DNA from: Malachius bipustulatus
Lineage: Eukaryota > Arthropoda > Insecta > Coleoptera > Melyridae
Reading direction: 5' to 3'
DNA length: 64,000 nucleotides
Assembly (NCBI GenBank): GCA_910589415.1
Contig: OU342639.1
Span: 14,330,268-14,394,267, forward strand
Each line of letters starts with the position of its first letter. Positions within the stretch are counted from its first letter, which is position 1. Under the pieces are notes generated by a model. The model ran no database searches. It was not told the origin of the DNA and saw nothing but the letters and a program-made list of their open reading frames with translations. A program made the translations under genes and the position numbers. This document shows, one piece after another, positions 12,147 to 21,347 of this stretch.

Positions 12147-12655
12147 CAGGGTGTCTCTGAAAGGTGCGGAAAAAAAGCTACCACAAATTCCTGAGGCCTA
12201 AATAAGCCGATCTAACCCAACTTATCTCTGTCCAAAAGTGGATGATTTCGGAGATACAGGGTGTCAAAAGTTCAATTTGGTTTCCGTTTTTCTTAAATAA
12301 CTTTTTTAATAATTGGTATATTTTCACAATATTCGGCTGAAGGGGCTTTTGTGGGGTGAAAAATTAAAAACTGCAATCATTTTTATTGTAAAATTTAGAG
12401 GGCGCCACCTGCGGTACCTTGAACACATTCAAAACGAACTATCTTTTTTGGGCCACTCTGTATTTAACTTTTAAATAAAAATTCTTATTCTGCAACGTCT
12501 TCTACCAAAAAAAGGCATACGTGGTAAGAGTTGATTTGAGCAGCCGTTTCTGAGATATCTGGATTTAAGAAAATCACTACGTGCATGGCCAGGCCTAAGT
12601 AAGTAGTTATTAGTAATTGTAATAATTGAACACAATTTGAAGCGAAGGCATTGAA
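12147..12655 (+). repeat. Left terminal inverted repeat of the mariner-like element
   Basis: Starts 'cagggtgtctctgaaaggtg' next to TA. It matches the reverse complement of 31296-31766 through phrases such as 'gagggcgccacctgcggtac' and 'ctgagatatctggatttaag'. The match continues past 'gaacacaatttgaagc' into 'attgaattaaaat', which reappears at about 14298-14306 on the other side of the retroelement insertion. Confidence 0.9.
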
Positions 12656-12671
12656 TTAAAATTATTTTACT

Positions 12672-12964
12672 TAAAGGCCATACCAGGTTTCAGGTGTGAG
12701 ATACCTCTCACATATGCCTGTGGGGCGCGTACTGTTGAAGTTCACTCTTTTGGGGCCACCCTTTTTATCGGAAGAGTCCGAAAGGCACTATTTGAGAAGT
12801 ATTACGAGGCAGAGTACTATGTGGTGCTTTTCCATTGCCTTCCACAAGGTGCATCCCGATTTTGGCTCGAGTAGCACAACAAATACTTTTCAGCTGCTGG
12901 TGAGTTTCGAACCAAGGTTTACCTGGTGGACGAGCGCTCTATCCACTACACCACGGGACCCACT
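12672..12964 (-). mobile_element. tRNA-derived SINE
   Basis: Read on the minus strand from about 12964 the sequence begins 'gtgggtcccgtggtgtag', with an A-box-like TGGTGTAGTGG (complement 12943-12953), then 'atagagcgctcgtccacc', and a B-box GGTTCGAAACTCAC (complement 12900-12913). The A-to-B spacing is that of a tRNA. About 220 bp of non-tRNA body follows. The head does not close a normal acceptor stem and continues into the body, so it is a SINE and not a tRNA gene. Ends are approximate; a short 'acttaa' at both sides may be the target duplication. It lies inside the mariner-like element next to its left inverted repeat. Confidence 0.7.
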
Positions 12965-13055
12965 TAACGAATTTACATCAACGAGATCACTGTCACTATA
13001 AAGCAAGTAAGTAATTGGTGTCAAATCGAATCTAAAAAAACAAATTACTTTAGTA

Positions 13056-14174
13056 ATGGCCGTACAGTATACTAATGAAGAAATGAACGATATGTTATTG
13101 GTTTTTGGATATTGCCAAGGAAATGGTTTAGAATCTTGCAGATTATCAGTGAACGATTTCCGAATCGTCGTTTACCAAACCATAAAACCTTTAATGAAAG
13201 ACGTCTTCGTGATACAAGGTAGGTTTACGCCTGTTTCTATTAATTAAGGTCGTGCATGTACGATAAGAACTCCAGAGGTTGAGGAAGATATTTTAAATAG
13301 GATTGAAGAAAATCCTAAACTCAGCACCAGACGATTTCGCTTAGAGCTAGGTGTATGCAAAGATACTGTTAACAGGGTGACCAGAGAACAATTACTGCAC
13401 CCATTTCATGTTGAACGGGTATAAGACCTTTTACCCCATGATTAAGAACCACGTCTAGCTTTGTGCTGGTTCATTTCCAAGAAGAATCAGGATAGGAACT
13501 TTACACAAGGAATTTTATTCACAGATGAAGCCTGTTTCACGCGGATTGGCATAACTAATTTGCACAATGTACATGTCTATGCTGGAGAAAATCCTCATGC
13601 GATTAAAGTAAGCCATTACTTATCAAAAGTAAGCCATTATTAGCATGAGTTTAAGATCAATGTGTGGGCAGGAATCATAGACACTTTCATAATTGGTCCT
13701 GTCATTTTACCACCTCGACTTAATGGCGAAAATTATTTGGAACATCTGAAAAACGAATTACTACACTTGTTTGATCCCCTGCCCTTGGAACTTCAAAGAT
13801 GAATGTGGTTTATGCATGACGGTGCTCCTCCACATTTTTCGATAAATGTACGTAATTATTTGAGCGAACAGTATCCAAATAGATGGATAGGTAGAGCCAA
13901 TGATGCACCAACAAGTTGGCCAGCTCGATGGCCTGCTATGACACCGATGGATTACTTTTTATGGGGAACTTTGAAAACCCTTGTGTATTCTAGGCCATAG
14001 GAAATACGAAGGTTAATAAGGAGACGTATTGAAACCGGAATGGACGTTTTGAAAAATGATCACGAAATGCTCCAAAGAGTTCAATTTAATTTTTTAAAAC
14101 GTATAAATCTTTGTATACACGAAAATGGAGATCATTTTGAACATTTGATAAAAGCATTTTTTTTTTAATTAAAT
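13056..14174 (+). pseudogene. Mariner-like (IS630/Tc1/mariner) transposase, degenerate
   Basis: The N-terminus MAVQYTNEEMNDMLLVFG is the start of the helix-turn-helix region found in a large insect mariner-like group (the DUF4817 type). It is followed, in shifting frames, by GRFTPVSIN, a second helix-turn-helix (about 13270-13420) and a DDE-type catalytic core. Catalytic candidates are D in FTDEACFTR (about 13520), D in MHDGAPPHF (about 13815) and D in TPMDYFLWG (about 13955). Between the second and third Asp I count 43 residues. Stops or frameshifts at about 13245, 13424, 13440, 13641 (with a local duplication of 'aagtaagccatta') and 13800, and a stop at about 13998-14000 before the last helix, make it non-functional. 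The C-terminal HENGDHFEHLIKAF is visible before a stop at about 14172. Confidence 0.85.
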
Positions 14175-14305
14175 TAAACTAAATTTTTGTTGTTGATAAA
14201 TCTTTTATTGGCTGTTTTAACTAAAGTACCTATAAAGTTAAATCCACATTTATGTACCTACCTAGTCGTTTTTTTGTAGCTTTCAGTGACAGTTATTTTA
14301 ATTCA

Positions 14306-14319
14306 ACGCCTTTGCTTCA
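14306..14319. repeat. Target site duplication, left copy (14 bp)
   Basis: 'acgcctttgcttca' occurs here and again at 31282-31295, directly flanking the plus-strand non-LTR element. In the uninterrupted left inverted repeat the corresponding sequence (reverse complement near 12645) is continuous, which confirms the insertion point. Confidence 0.9.
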
Positions 14320-14554
14320 CCCCAGTTCCGGATTGATCGCGATTGCGGATGGATCGATAGTCAGTCAGGGAGTGAGAATTCTGTTTTTTATCGGTTTAGT
14401 GCTGGTGAAATAATATCAGGATAAGTACAGTATAATATACAATTGCTTAGTTTAAATAATAATTTTGTTCCTTTTATTTATTCTTTTTCAAATTCTGTCT
14501 CAACGTAAAATAAATATTATAGGTATTTTTAATAAATTTTAAGTAGTAGTTACA
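14320..14554 (+). promoter_or_regulatory. 5' UTR / internal promoter region of the non-LTR element
   Basis: The 235 nt begin at the target duplication with 'ccccagttccggattgatcg' and run to the ORF1 ATG. Full-length non-LTR elements carry an internal Pol II promoter here; no TATA box is needed and I cannot point to specific elements. The upstream half is GC-richer than its AT-rich surroundings. Confidence 0.5.
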
Positions 14555-15988
14555 ATGCCCGTCGACTCGGGCGGCCAAGACCGGCCGCCCGATACGGTAT
14601 CAATATCAGTAAATAATCATACTTTATCGTCGAATGTAGTAGAGACAGCCTCAGTCAGTAGCCAAAATAATTCTCGTTATGCTATTGATTTTAGTAATGT
14701 ATATACATCATCTGATACAGGTCCTTATTTCGTGCATGTCGAAAGCATAGATAAAAATCTCGGTAGGCTTTTTCCTATTCGAATTGGTCATTATTTGAGA
14801 TTCGATGATTTTTATAAGAAGGCAGTGCAAGATATTAAAATAGCAGGTAGAAATAGGGTTAAAGTAATTCTGGACACTTACCAAGCAGCTAACAAGTTAA
14901 TAAATAACGAATTGCTGACAAAAAACGGATTCGTAGCATACATACCTAAATATTACACGCAGCGAAAGGGCATTGTAAGGATGGTTGATACCTTCTTTGA
15001 CGAACAATATCTGCTCAATGCAATTGAGAGTAACAAACAAGTGGTTCAGGTAGATAGAATGATGAAACGAGTAACTGATGAAAAAGGGGAGAGCATTTTG
15101 GTTAAAAGACAGATGATCATTGTTTCCTTCATAGGTTCAGTTTTACCGCAAACTATCAAAATAAACGGAGTTATATTTCCCGTAGAACCTTATATTTATC
15201 CCGTAGTTCAATGTATGAAATGTCTATCTTACGGTCATGTTAAAGCTCTTTGTAGAAAAGATAAAGAATTATGTAGAAGCTGTGGTGGAGTGCATCTGAC
15301 AACAGATTGCAAGGCTGAAGCTCATTATTGTATTCACTGTAAAAGTAACGATCACTCATCCACATATAGGGGATGTCCGCATTATCAAAGACAGAAGCGT
15401 ATCAAAACTATTATGTCCACCAAAAATGTTACCTTCAAAGAGGCTGAAACATTAGAAAAAAATCCATCCTACTCTAGAGTGACTGTAAATAATAGGTTCA
15501 GTATACTCGATAATTTAACGAATTTCCCTACTCTAGTTCAAAATTCTGCTCCAATGCAAAATAATTATCCTTCCTTTAAGCCACACATGAACACAAAAAA
15601 TACCAAAACTCGAACACAGACAAATACTCAAACATTTCACCCGATTTCTCAGCAGAGTTTGCAAGGTACCCCAAAGAAGAGGAAAGCAAATGATTCGAAT
15701 AATCCAAATTCACCTTCATCAAATCCAATAATCCCGAATCCTTTTAGGAATGATTTCATAGCGTATAAAGAGAAATTAGCTGACAAAATAACGTCGTTTG
15801 TTATGTCAAAGTTAGCCGGCCATCAGGATAGTCCTCAGAAGGACGCTCAAAATTTTATAGGTGATGAGGTGGTTATAAAAGAGGGTGTTTTTGCTTTAAT
15901 TGATGATTTAATTGATAAACCAGACGCTAGACAACCAAATAACAAATCGATAGATGTAGACATGGTAGATGATGGAGACTTTTACTAA
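14555..15988 (+). CDS. ORF1 protein: Gag-like nucleic-acid-binding protein
   Basis: A 477-residue protein, intact. The N-terminal ~75 residues are polar. Residues about 75-215 form a compact region with alternating hydrophobic strands (FRIGHYLRF-like to VEPYIYPVV), the RRM-like part of ORF1 proteins. At about 220-275 come three zinc knuckles: CMKCLSYGHVKALC (CX2CX4HX4C), CRSCGGVHLTTDC and CIHCKSNDHSSTYRGC. The last 200 residues are Asn/Pro/Ser-rich and end acidic. ORF1 proteins of I/R1/Jockey elements coat the element RNA and accompany ORF2 to the target. The start is the first ATG after the 5' UTR, and the frame is closed upstream. The stop (15986-15988) lies just before an ORF2 ATG at 15993, and the ORF2 frame is open from 15969, so translation of ORF2 by reinitiation is plausible. 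Confidence 0.9.
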   Translation: MPVDSGGQDRPPDTVSISVNNHTLSSNVVETASVSSQNNSRYAIDFSNVYTSSDTGPYFVHVESIDKNLGRLFPIRIGHYLRFDDFYKKAVQDIKIAGRNRVKVILDTYQAANKLINNELLTKNGFVAYIPKYYTQRKGIVRMVDTFFDEQYLLNAIESNKQVVQVDRMMKRVTDEKGESILVKRQMIIVSFIGSVLPQTIKINGVIFPVEPYIYPVVQCMKCLSYGHVKALCRKDKELCRSCGGVHLTTDCKAEAHYCIHCKSNDHSSTYRGCPHYQRQKRIKTIMSTKNVTFKEAETLEKNPSYSRVTVNNRFSILDNLTNFPTLVQNSAPMQNNYPSFKPHMNTKNTKTRTQTNTQTFHPISQQSLQGTPKKRKANDSNNPNSPSSNPIIPNPFRNDFIAYKEKLADKITSFVMSKLAGHQDSPQKDAQNFIGDEVVIKEGVFALIDDLIDKPDARQPNNKSIDVDMVDDGDFY

Positions 15989-17584
15989 ATTCATGGGGTT
16001 AAAAATTTTACAGTGGAATGCTCTTTCTATAAATAAACATAAATGTGATTTGTCAAAATTTTTGCAGGACAGTCCTGCGGACATTGTCCTGCTTACCGAA
16101 ACATGGCTAAAGAGAAAGCATTCAAGTTTTAATTACAATGGTTTTAAATTGGTGAGAAAGGATCGAGAAGGTCAAAGGGCAGGCGGAGTAGGTATTTTGA
16201 TTGCCGATCACTTAGATTTTCAAATCGTGCAACTCGGAAATGTTCCACATAATAAAGTTGACTTATGCTCGATTAAACTAAACGACCCCAAATTAATTTT
16301 AGTCTGCATTTACCGACCACCTAGAACTCACGTAAGCTGTGCGGAGTGGAGAAATATTTTTAGTCAATTGGGTGATACAAACTGTGTTGTGGGGGGAGAC
16401 TTCAATGGCCATCATGTCTCTTGGGGCTCACCCAACACCGATTCATATGGCTCTATATTATATAATGCGATAGAGGACTGTAACTTAATTTTACTTAATG
16501 ATGGTCGTCCAACTAGGATTTCCAGACCGTTGGAGGCTCCCTCTGCAGTAGACCTCACCATAGTCACTAGAGATTTAGTCGGTAGGACGGGCTGGAGTGT
16601 TCTCCCAGAACTGCTGGGCTCTGATCATTACGTCATTGAAATTGAAATTGATATCACGTTCACTAAGAAACAAAAAATCTCTTACAAAAAATGGAAAGAG
16701 TCTACAGCGAACTGGGAGGGATCCCAGGCTGACTTAGACAGGAAGTTAGGTGACTTAGACGGTAGGCAACCCCGAGATACGTACAAATATCTCATCGACT
16801 CGATAACTGAATCTGCTGATAAAAATCTTAAATCTACTAAACCCAAGGTAGTTAAGCATAAGCAGCCAATATGGTGGGATGACGAATGTAGCACGATATA
16901 CAAAAAGCGAAAAGAAGCTTTAAGAATTTATAAAACGATTTCGAATCTCGACAACTTCCTTGCTTATAAAAACCTAGAAGCACAAGCAAAGAAAATATTC
17001 AAGAATAAAAGTAGAACTTCTTGGCGTAATTTTTTGGGGAAACTTAATAGAAGCACTCCAGCTACGGAAATTTGGCGATACATTAAGTGTATGTCCAACA
17101 AACATAATTCTACATCAAGAGGATCCATCCCAGATCAAGTTTTGGAAGAGGTGCTGGACCAGTTGGCTCCTCCTAGCGTAGCTCAAGAGATTCAGATACG
17201 GAGAAGCAGTAGACCGCCCCAGCAAAATTACATTGGAAGTCCACTCAAACTTGCAGAGTTAAATAAAGTCACAACTACTTCTACAAACACAGCACCAGGA
17301 ATAGATAAAATAACCTATAAAATTCTCAGTCATATGTCAACTTCTTCGAAGCAATTCATGCTGCGCATATTCAATAATTGGTGGGAGGAGGGAATATATA
17401 ACGATCAAATGAAGGAGATAGTAGTATGTCTGGTACATAAATTTGGTCACAACCTTACATCGCCTACATCCTACAGACCTATATCACTGATGCCATGTAT
17501 CACCAAAATATTTGAGAGAATAATTAAATCGCGTTTGGAACACTTGTGTGAATCAAGTGGAATCTTACCAAATAGTCAATATGG
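15969..17584 (+). CDS. ORF2, 5' part: AP endonuclease and start of reverse transcriptase (interrupted)
   Basis: Open from ATG 15969, or more likely ATG 15993 four bases after the ORF1 stop (MGLKILQWNALSI). AP endonuclease motifs are LQWNALSIN, VLLTETWL (catalytic Glu), LVCIYRPPR, VVGGDFNGHHVSWGS and the C-terminal GSDHYVIEIEI (catalytic His), about residues 1-225. A basic linker with IWWDDECS follows, then RT with NTAPGIDKITY, SYRPISLMPCITKIFERII and LPNSQYG. The LTR element enters immediately after the QYG codons; its own bases add a few residues before a stop at 17618. By length (1616 nt here and 2104 nt from 28580) the frame resumes exactly after the insertion. Uninterrupted ORF2 would be about 1,239 residues. 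Confidence 0.9.
17581..17584. repeat. Target site duplication ATGG (left) of Gypsy copy 1
   Basis: ATGG directly precedes the 5' LTR and is repeated at 28576-28579 after the 3' LTR. Four-base duplications are typical of Ty3/Gypsy integrases. Confidence 0.9.
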
Positions 17585-19203
17585 TGTAACGTCGTTAAAG
17601 GTTTTATTCTTTAATTAGCTCCATTTAATATTATTAAATAAGATATCATTGTCTAAATCCCTACTATAAAGGTGTCCGCCTAGCCACTTTATTTGATTGA
17701 AACATGAATTTCGATCCAACATCGCCACCTGTTGCCGAGTGGTAAAACTAACTAAACTAGGCAAGTTCAAGATCCCTACCTTGTAGTACAATCTGTAACT
17801 TCCTTCTCTTACAATCTTCCTTTTCGATTAACTAGAAACACAGATGTCGCTGTGATGTAGTTTCGGAAGATGAACTAACACCCTTTTGAGTTGCGCAAAA
17901 GGATTGGTCCTTTTCGCGAGTCTGGAACAGGCTCGGCCATCTTCCATTCTTGGTGCTTGAAGCGACCAGTCGCACCCCTACCTTTTCTCTTTATCTAAGG
18001 ACCGATTAATAGATCGGGTAAGTAAATTGTTCAAACTATCTGAAACTTTCTCTAATAGAGTTTATATATTGTTATAGTTCTTTCTACCTACCCTATCAAT
18101 TGGGGTACTATCTTATCTCGTCGGAAAACCTATCTACGGAGTAGAACCCCACCTGTCTTCACGGACGCCATATTGGTTTCCACCATCTCTACATCTGAAT
18201 ATCCGCTTTTATGGAAGGAATCTCTTACATTATCTGAAAGTTTTGCTGCTACCTGCCCCTAAATACTGGATCTCATCATTCGGAGCCTCATATTTTCGAG
18301 TTTCATCTAACCTCGAAGGACGACCACGCTACCAGTGTTAGGCACGTGTTCCCACGGGACACGACACTGTCCACCAGTCTTTCTGCCACCCCAGAGGGAG
18401 ACCACGGTCTCCTATCCTGAGATTTCGTCCAGGGCCCCGCTCTCCAGTCTCGGCACGACATTCCAAGGATGGCAAGATGTCGTATCAGTAAGCAAAGTGT
18501 GACATAACCTTTTATTGCTCAGAGTGATATCAGAGAAATCTATTAGGAGTTTTGTGTATTTTTATTGCCTTATCTCGTCGTGAGATTGATGTTTTATTAA
18601 TTAAAACTTATATTAATAATAACTTTGAAATACCTGATATACAATCATTACCATTATTATTCAAGTAATACTTGAAAGAGTTTGTCATTTATTATGTGAA
18701 GGAAAAATAGATCTATTTTCTCTATCAGTTAAACTGTTAAATGAGATATTTTGCAATTAACTTCATGATCAATTAATTAGTAATTTCATAACCATAGAAT
18801 TTCAATAAGTTATTTTGTAAACAGAATTCATAAATATACTTTTCATTAAAAGATCAACTTTATTATTCAGTAGGTAGATACTACAGTAGTTAGAAATAGT
18901 TAACATCTCATAACCTGAGTGAATTTTGATGCCTTTATAGTTCAGGTTACTTTAGATCAATTATTCAAAAACCATAAGGCACTGGCATCCCACTATCTTT
19001 TATCTTAGAGGAAATTAAACCGTACCGCTTTATGCTGCTGATGTTACCACAGTCGCACGAAATCTGGGTGAGATTTTGGTGCATTAATTAATACTTGGGC
19101 CCAACGAAGGTAAGTCGGCAATTATTTCAACAACGATCGAATTAATTGGCCAAGAATCATTTTAATTGGCCCAGAGCCAATTCTAATTAGCCCGACCGCA
19201 GCA
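17585..19203 (+). repeat. 5' LTR, copy 1
   Basis: 1,619 bp from 'tgtaacgtcgttaaagg' to '…cccgaccgcagca', i.e. TG…CA. Same length as the LTR at 26957-28575, and I saw no differences. The 3' end carries repeated AATTGGCC/AATTGGCCC phrases (19143-19190). A TATA-like 'gtttatatattg' at about 18060 could serve the promoter, but this is only a guess. About 5% divergent from the LTRs of copy 2. Confidence 0.95.
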
Positions 19204-19205
19204 AT

Positions 19206-19224
19206 TGGCATCCCTGGCGGGGAA
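19206..19224 (+). other. Primer-binding site, copy 1
   Basis: Two bases after the LTR, 'tggcatccctggcggggaa' starts with the TGG that pairs with a tRNA 3' CCA. From memory the nearest tRNA end is tRNA-Asp, with one extra base and two mismatches; I hold this loosely. Copy 2 has a different sequence at the same place. Confidence 0.65.
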
Positions 19225-19916
19225 CGATTACTTCTTTGGATTAGAAACCCAATTTATCTTTATCTTATTTGGCTTTTATGTATCTAGGATTTTCATAAAA
19301 TAAATCTCATAATTATTTGAACTTTACGATTTGTCTGCGATATCACTTGATATTTATATAAATTTCTCTTGTTGCTTACTGCATGTTTTTATTGAAAGCT
19401 TTTGCATGATTTAGTTTTAAGCATTATTGTTCCCTAATATATGTGTACCTACCTAATTATCTTTGTGCAAAGTGCCGTGTCGCGAAAATACCTACTTTTT
19501 CTTACCGCTACACTGCCGCTAAAGGGTAACCCGTCAGGGAGCTTTACGGAGTGGTTGATTATACCGTCGTGATGTCTCGAGCAAGTTTTAGAGAAGCTTA
19601 ATTCCGTACGGAGAGGATACTCGATACGAGAGCTCTGTAGTTAAGCTGTCTTTGAAAACTGTATCCAAAAATCTTTCCCTGAAAATTACCTTACCATTTT
19701 CTCATTAAGTTAGGTTAGGTTTCCATTAATCTTTGACTCTCCAGTCAGCTGTTGGTATTAGTGCCGACGAGCGCTAAAGCTACGAGCAGTGTTGCGACGT
19801 ATCCCTTGCATTCTTTACGTCAAACGTAGAAAACGAATTCTTTACGTGTAAAGATACACCATAGCGTCACATAGCTTTTTCGATCCCTACCTTACCGACT
19901 TTAGTAGATTTCAATC
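19225..19916 (+). other. 5' leader between PBS and gag
   Basis: About 690 nt without a supported gene, nearly identical in copy 2 (reverse complement of 61169-61860). RNA packaging and dimerisation signals usually lie here; I cannot identify any specifically. 'taggttaggtttcc' and several short upstream ATGs are present. Confidence 0.6.
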
Positions 19917-21347
19917 ATGAATCCCGTTCTAGCTTTATTAAGTGAAGAACTCGCTTATGAAATAGCGATTAGAAAACAAGTCCCATTTAATACACAGGAG
20001 AAAAGACGAATTCAGTTTCGTGCCCTGTTAAATAGGGAAGAAAATCCTCTTTCTATTTCTGAATCTGTCTACCCCTTTGACAAAGATTCTGCAGAGGTGA
20101 AAAAGACTCTTGCAGATTTGAAAATCAAAATACAGGACGCTCCCTTGTCTCTTAATGACCCTATCTGTCAAAGAATTCAATGTCGTCTGAATCATGTGAT
20201 CTCTAGAATCAATAGATTCAAACTTGATCAAGATCCTGAAGCAAAAGCTTTAGCTGATGATTTATTTTCTGAGGCTCTAGAATTAGAAGGTCAATGGCTT
20301 CTGAAAAACGATCAGTCCCTAGACCAAACTGATAACTCATCCAATTCCCAGAGTGCATCAAGCTCTACTGTCTCCACTCATTCTAGACCTAGTGTTCCAG
20401 TTTATAAATGGAATATTAAATTTTCTGGTTCTTCTAAGGATAATTTGATCCAATTTCTAGAAAAGGTTAAAGAACTTCAAAGGTCGAGAAATGTCACAGA
20501 CCGTGATCTTTTTGATTCTGCAATGGATCTTTTTGAAGACAAGGCCCTGATTTGGTTTCGCAGTGTTGCCAGCTCAATTATTTCTTGGGAAGATCTCAAG
20601 AATAAATTGAAAATTACTTTTCTCCCCCTCTCTTACGATGATGACCTATTAGAGGAAATCAAACAAAGGACTCATGGTGAATTTGAGTTAGTTGCTATCT
20701 ATGTTGCCTCGATGCAAGGATTATTTAAGAGATTATCCACTCCTCCATCAGAAGTGGAACAATTTAAAGTAATCAAGAAAAATCTTCATCCTTATTTCCA
20801 AAATCATCTTGCCCTTGTTGAGGTAAACAACATTCAGGACATAATTTCAATTGGAAAGAAGTTAGAAGATAATAGGACTATTATCCAACAATATCGTCCC
20901 CCTCCCTCTAAGAAGGTTCAAAGTCTCTTAAATTCTGACCTAGCATGTTCTGGAGAACCAGCTTCTTTCTCTTCTCGTAAAGCCAGAGGCACACCAACTA
21001 AAGGTGCACCTACACCTAGTAACACCAAGATCCCTGTTACTAACCTTTCTGCAGTCACCTGTTGGAATTGTTCCAACAAAGGTCATACCTATGTAAGGTG
21101 TAATCTTCCTAGAAAAGTTTTTTGTTATGGCTGTGGCCATAAAAATGTCTACAAGTCTAAATGCCCCTCATGTTCGGCAGATTTCCTGAACTCTCTCAAA
21201 GTCACTTCTCGTTCAAAAAACGACGAAGTTGCACAACAGGGTGCAGTGCGACAACAAGAGACAAGCCGCCCAAAGCAAGCCCTTGTAGAAAAGAGCTTGA
21301 AGTCAAAGGACGATCAGTCTCCTCCCTCTCCAAAAGACCAGCACTAA
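19917..21347 (+). CDS. gag: Gag polyprotein (capsid and nucleocapsid)
   Basis: A 476-residue intact protein. The first ~150 residues are helical and charged. Residues ~165-340 form the retrotransposon Gag capsid domain (YKWNIKFSGSS, LFEDKALIWFRSV, SWEDLKNKLKITFLPLSYDDDLLEEIKQRTHGE), the usual Ty3/Gypsy pattern. At about 382-395 a CX2CX4HX4C zinc knuckle CWNCSNKGHTYVRC is followed by a second Cys-rich group, CYGCGHKNVYKSKCPSC. The tail is Lys/Ser-rich. Gag assembles the virus-like particle and binds the genomic RNA. The last 187 nt overlap pol. Copy 2 differs at about four residues. The start is the first ATG of the frame after the leader. Confidence 0.95.
   Translation: MNPVLALLSEELAYEIAIRKQVPFNTQEKRRIQFRALLNREENPLSISESVYPFDKDSAEVKKTLADLKIKIQDAPLSLNDPICQRIQCRLNHVISRINRFKLDQDPEAKALADDLFSEALELEGQWLLKNDQSLDQTDNSSNSQSASSSTVSTHSRPSVPVYKWNIKFSGSSKDNLIQFLEKVKELQRSRNVTDRDLFDSAMDLFEDKALIWFRSVASSIISWEDLKNKLKITFLPLSYDDDLLEEIKQRTHGEFELVAIYVASMQGLFKRLSTPPSEVEQFKVIKKNLHPYFQNHLALVEVNNIQDIISIGKKLEDNRTIIQQYRPPPSKKVQSLLNSDLACSGEPASFSSRKARGTPTKGAPTPSNTKIPVTNLSAVTCWNCSNKGHTYVRCNLPRKVFCYGCGHKNVYKSKCPSCSADFLNSLKVTSRSKNDEVAQQGAVRQQETSRPKQALVEKSLKSKDDQSPPSPKDQH

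Noticed and set aside
12895..12964. tRNA gene on the minus strand
   Set aside because: A and B boxes are present, but the acceptor stem does not close, and the sequence continues into a repeat body, so it is a SINE head.
17581..17618. Natural C-terminus of ORF2 at 17618
   Set aside because: The last residues are encoded by the LTR; the true frame continues at 28580 after the insertion.
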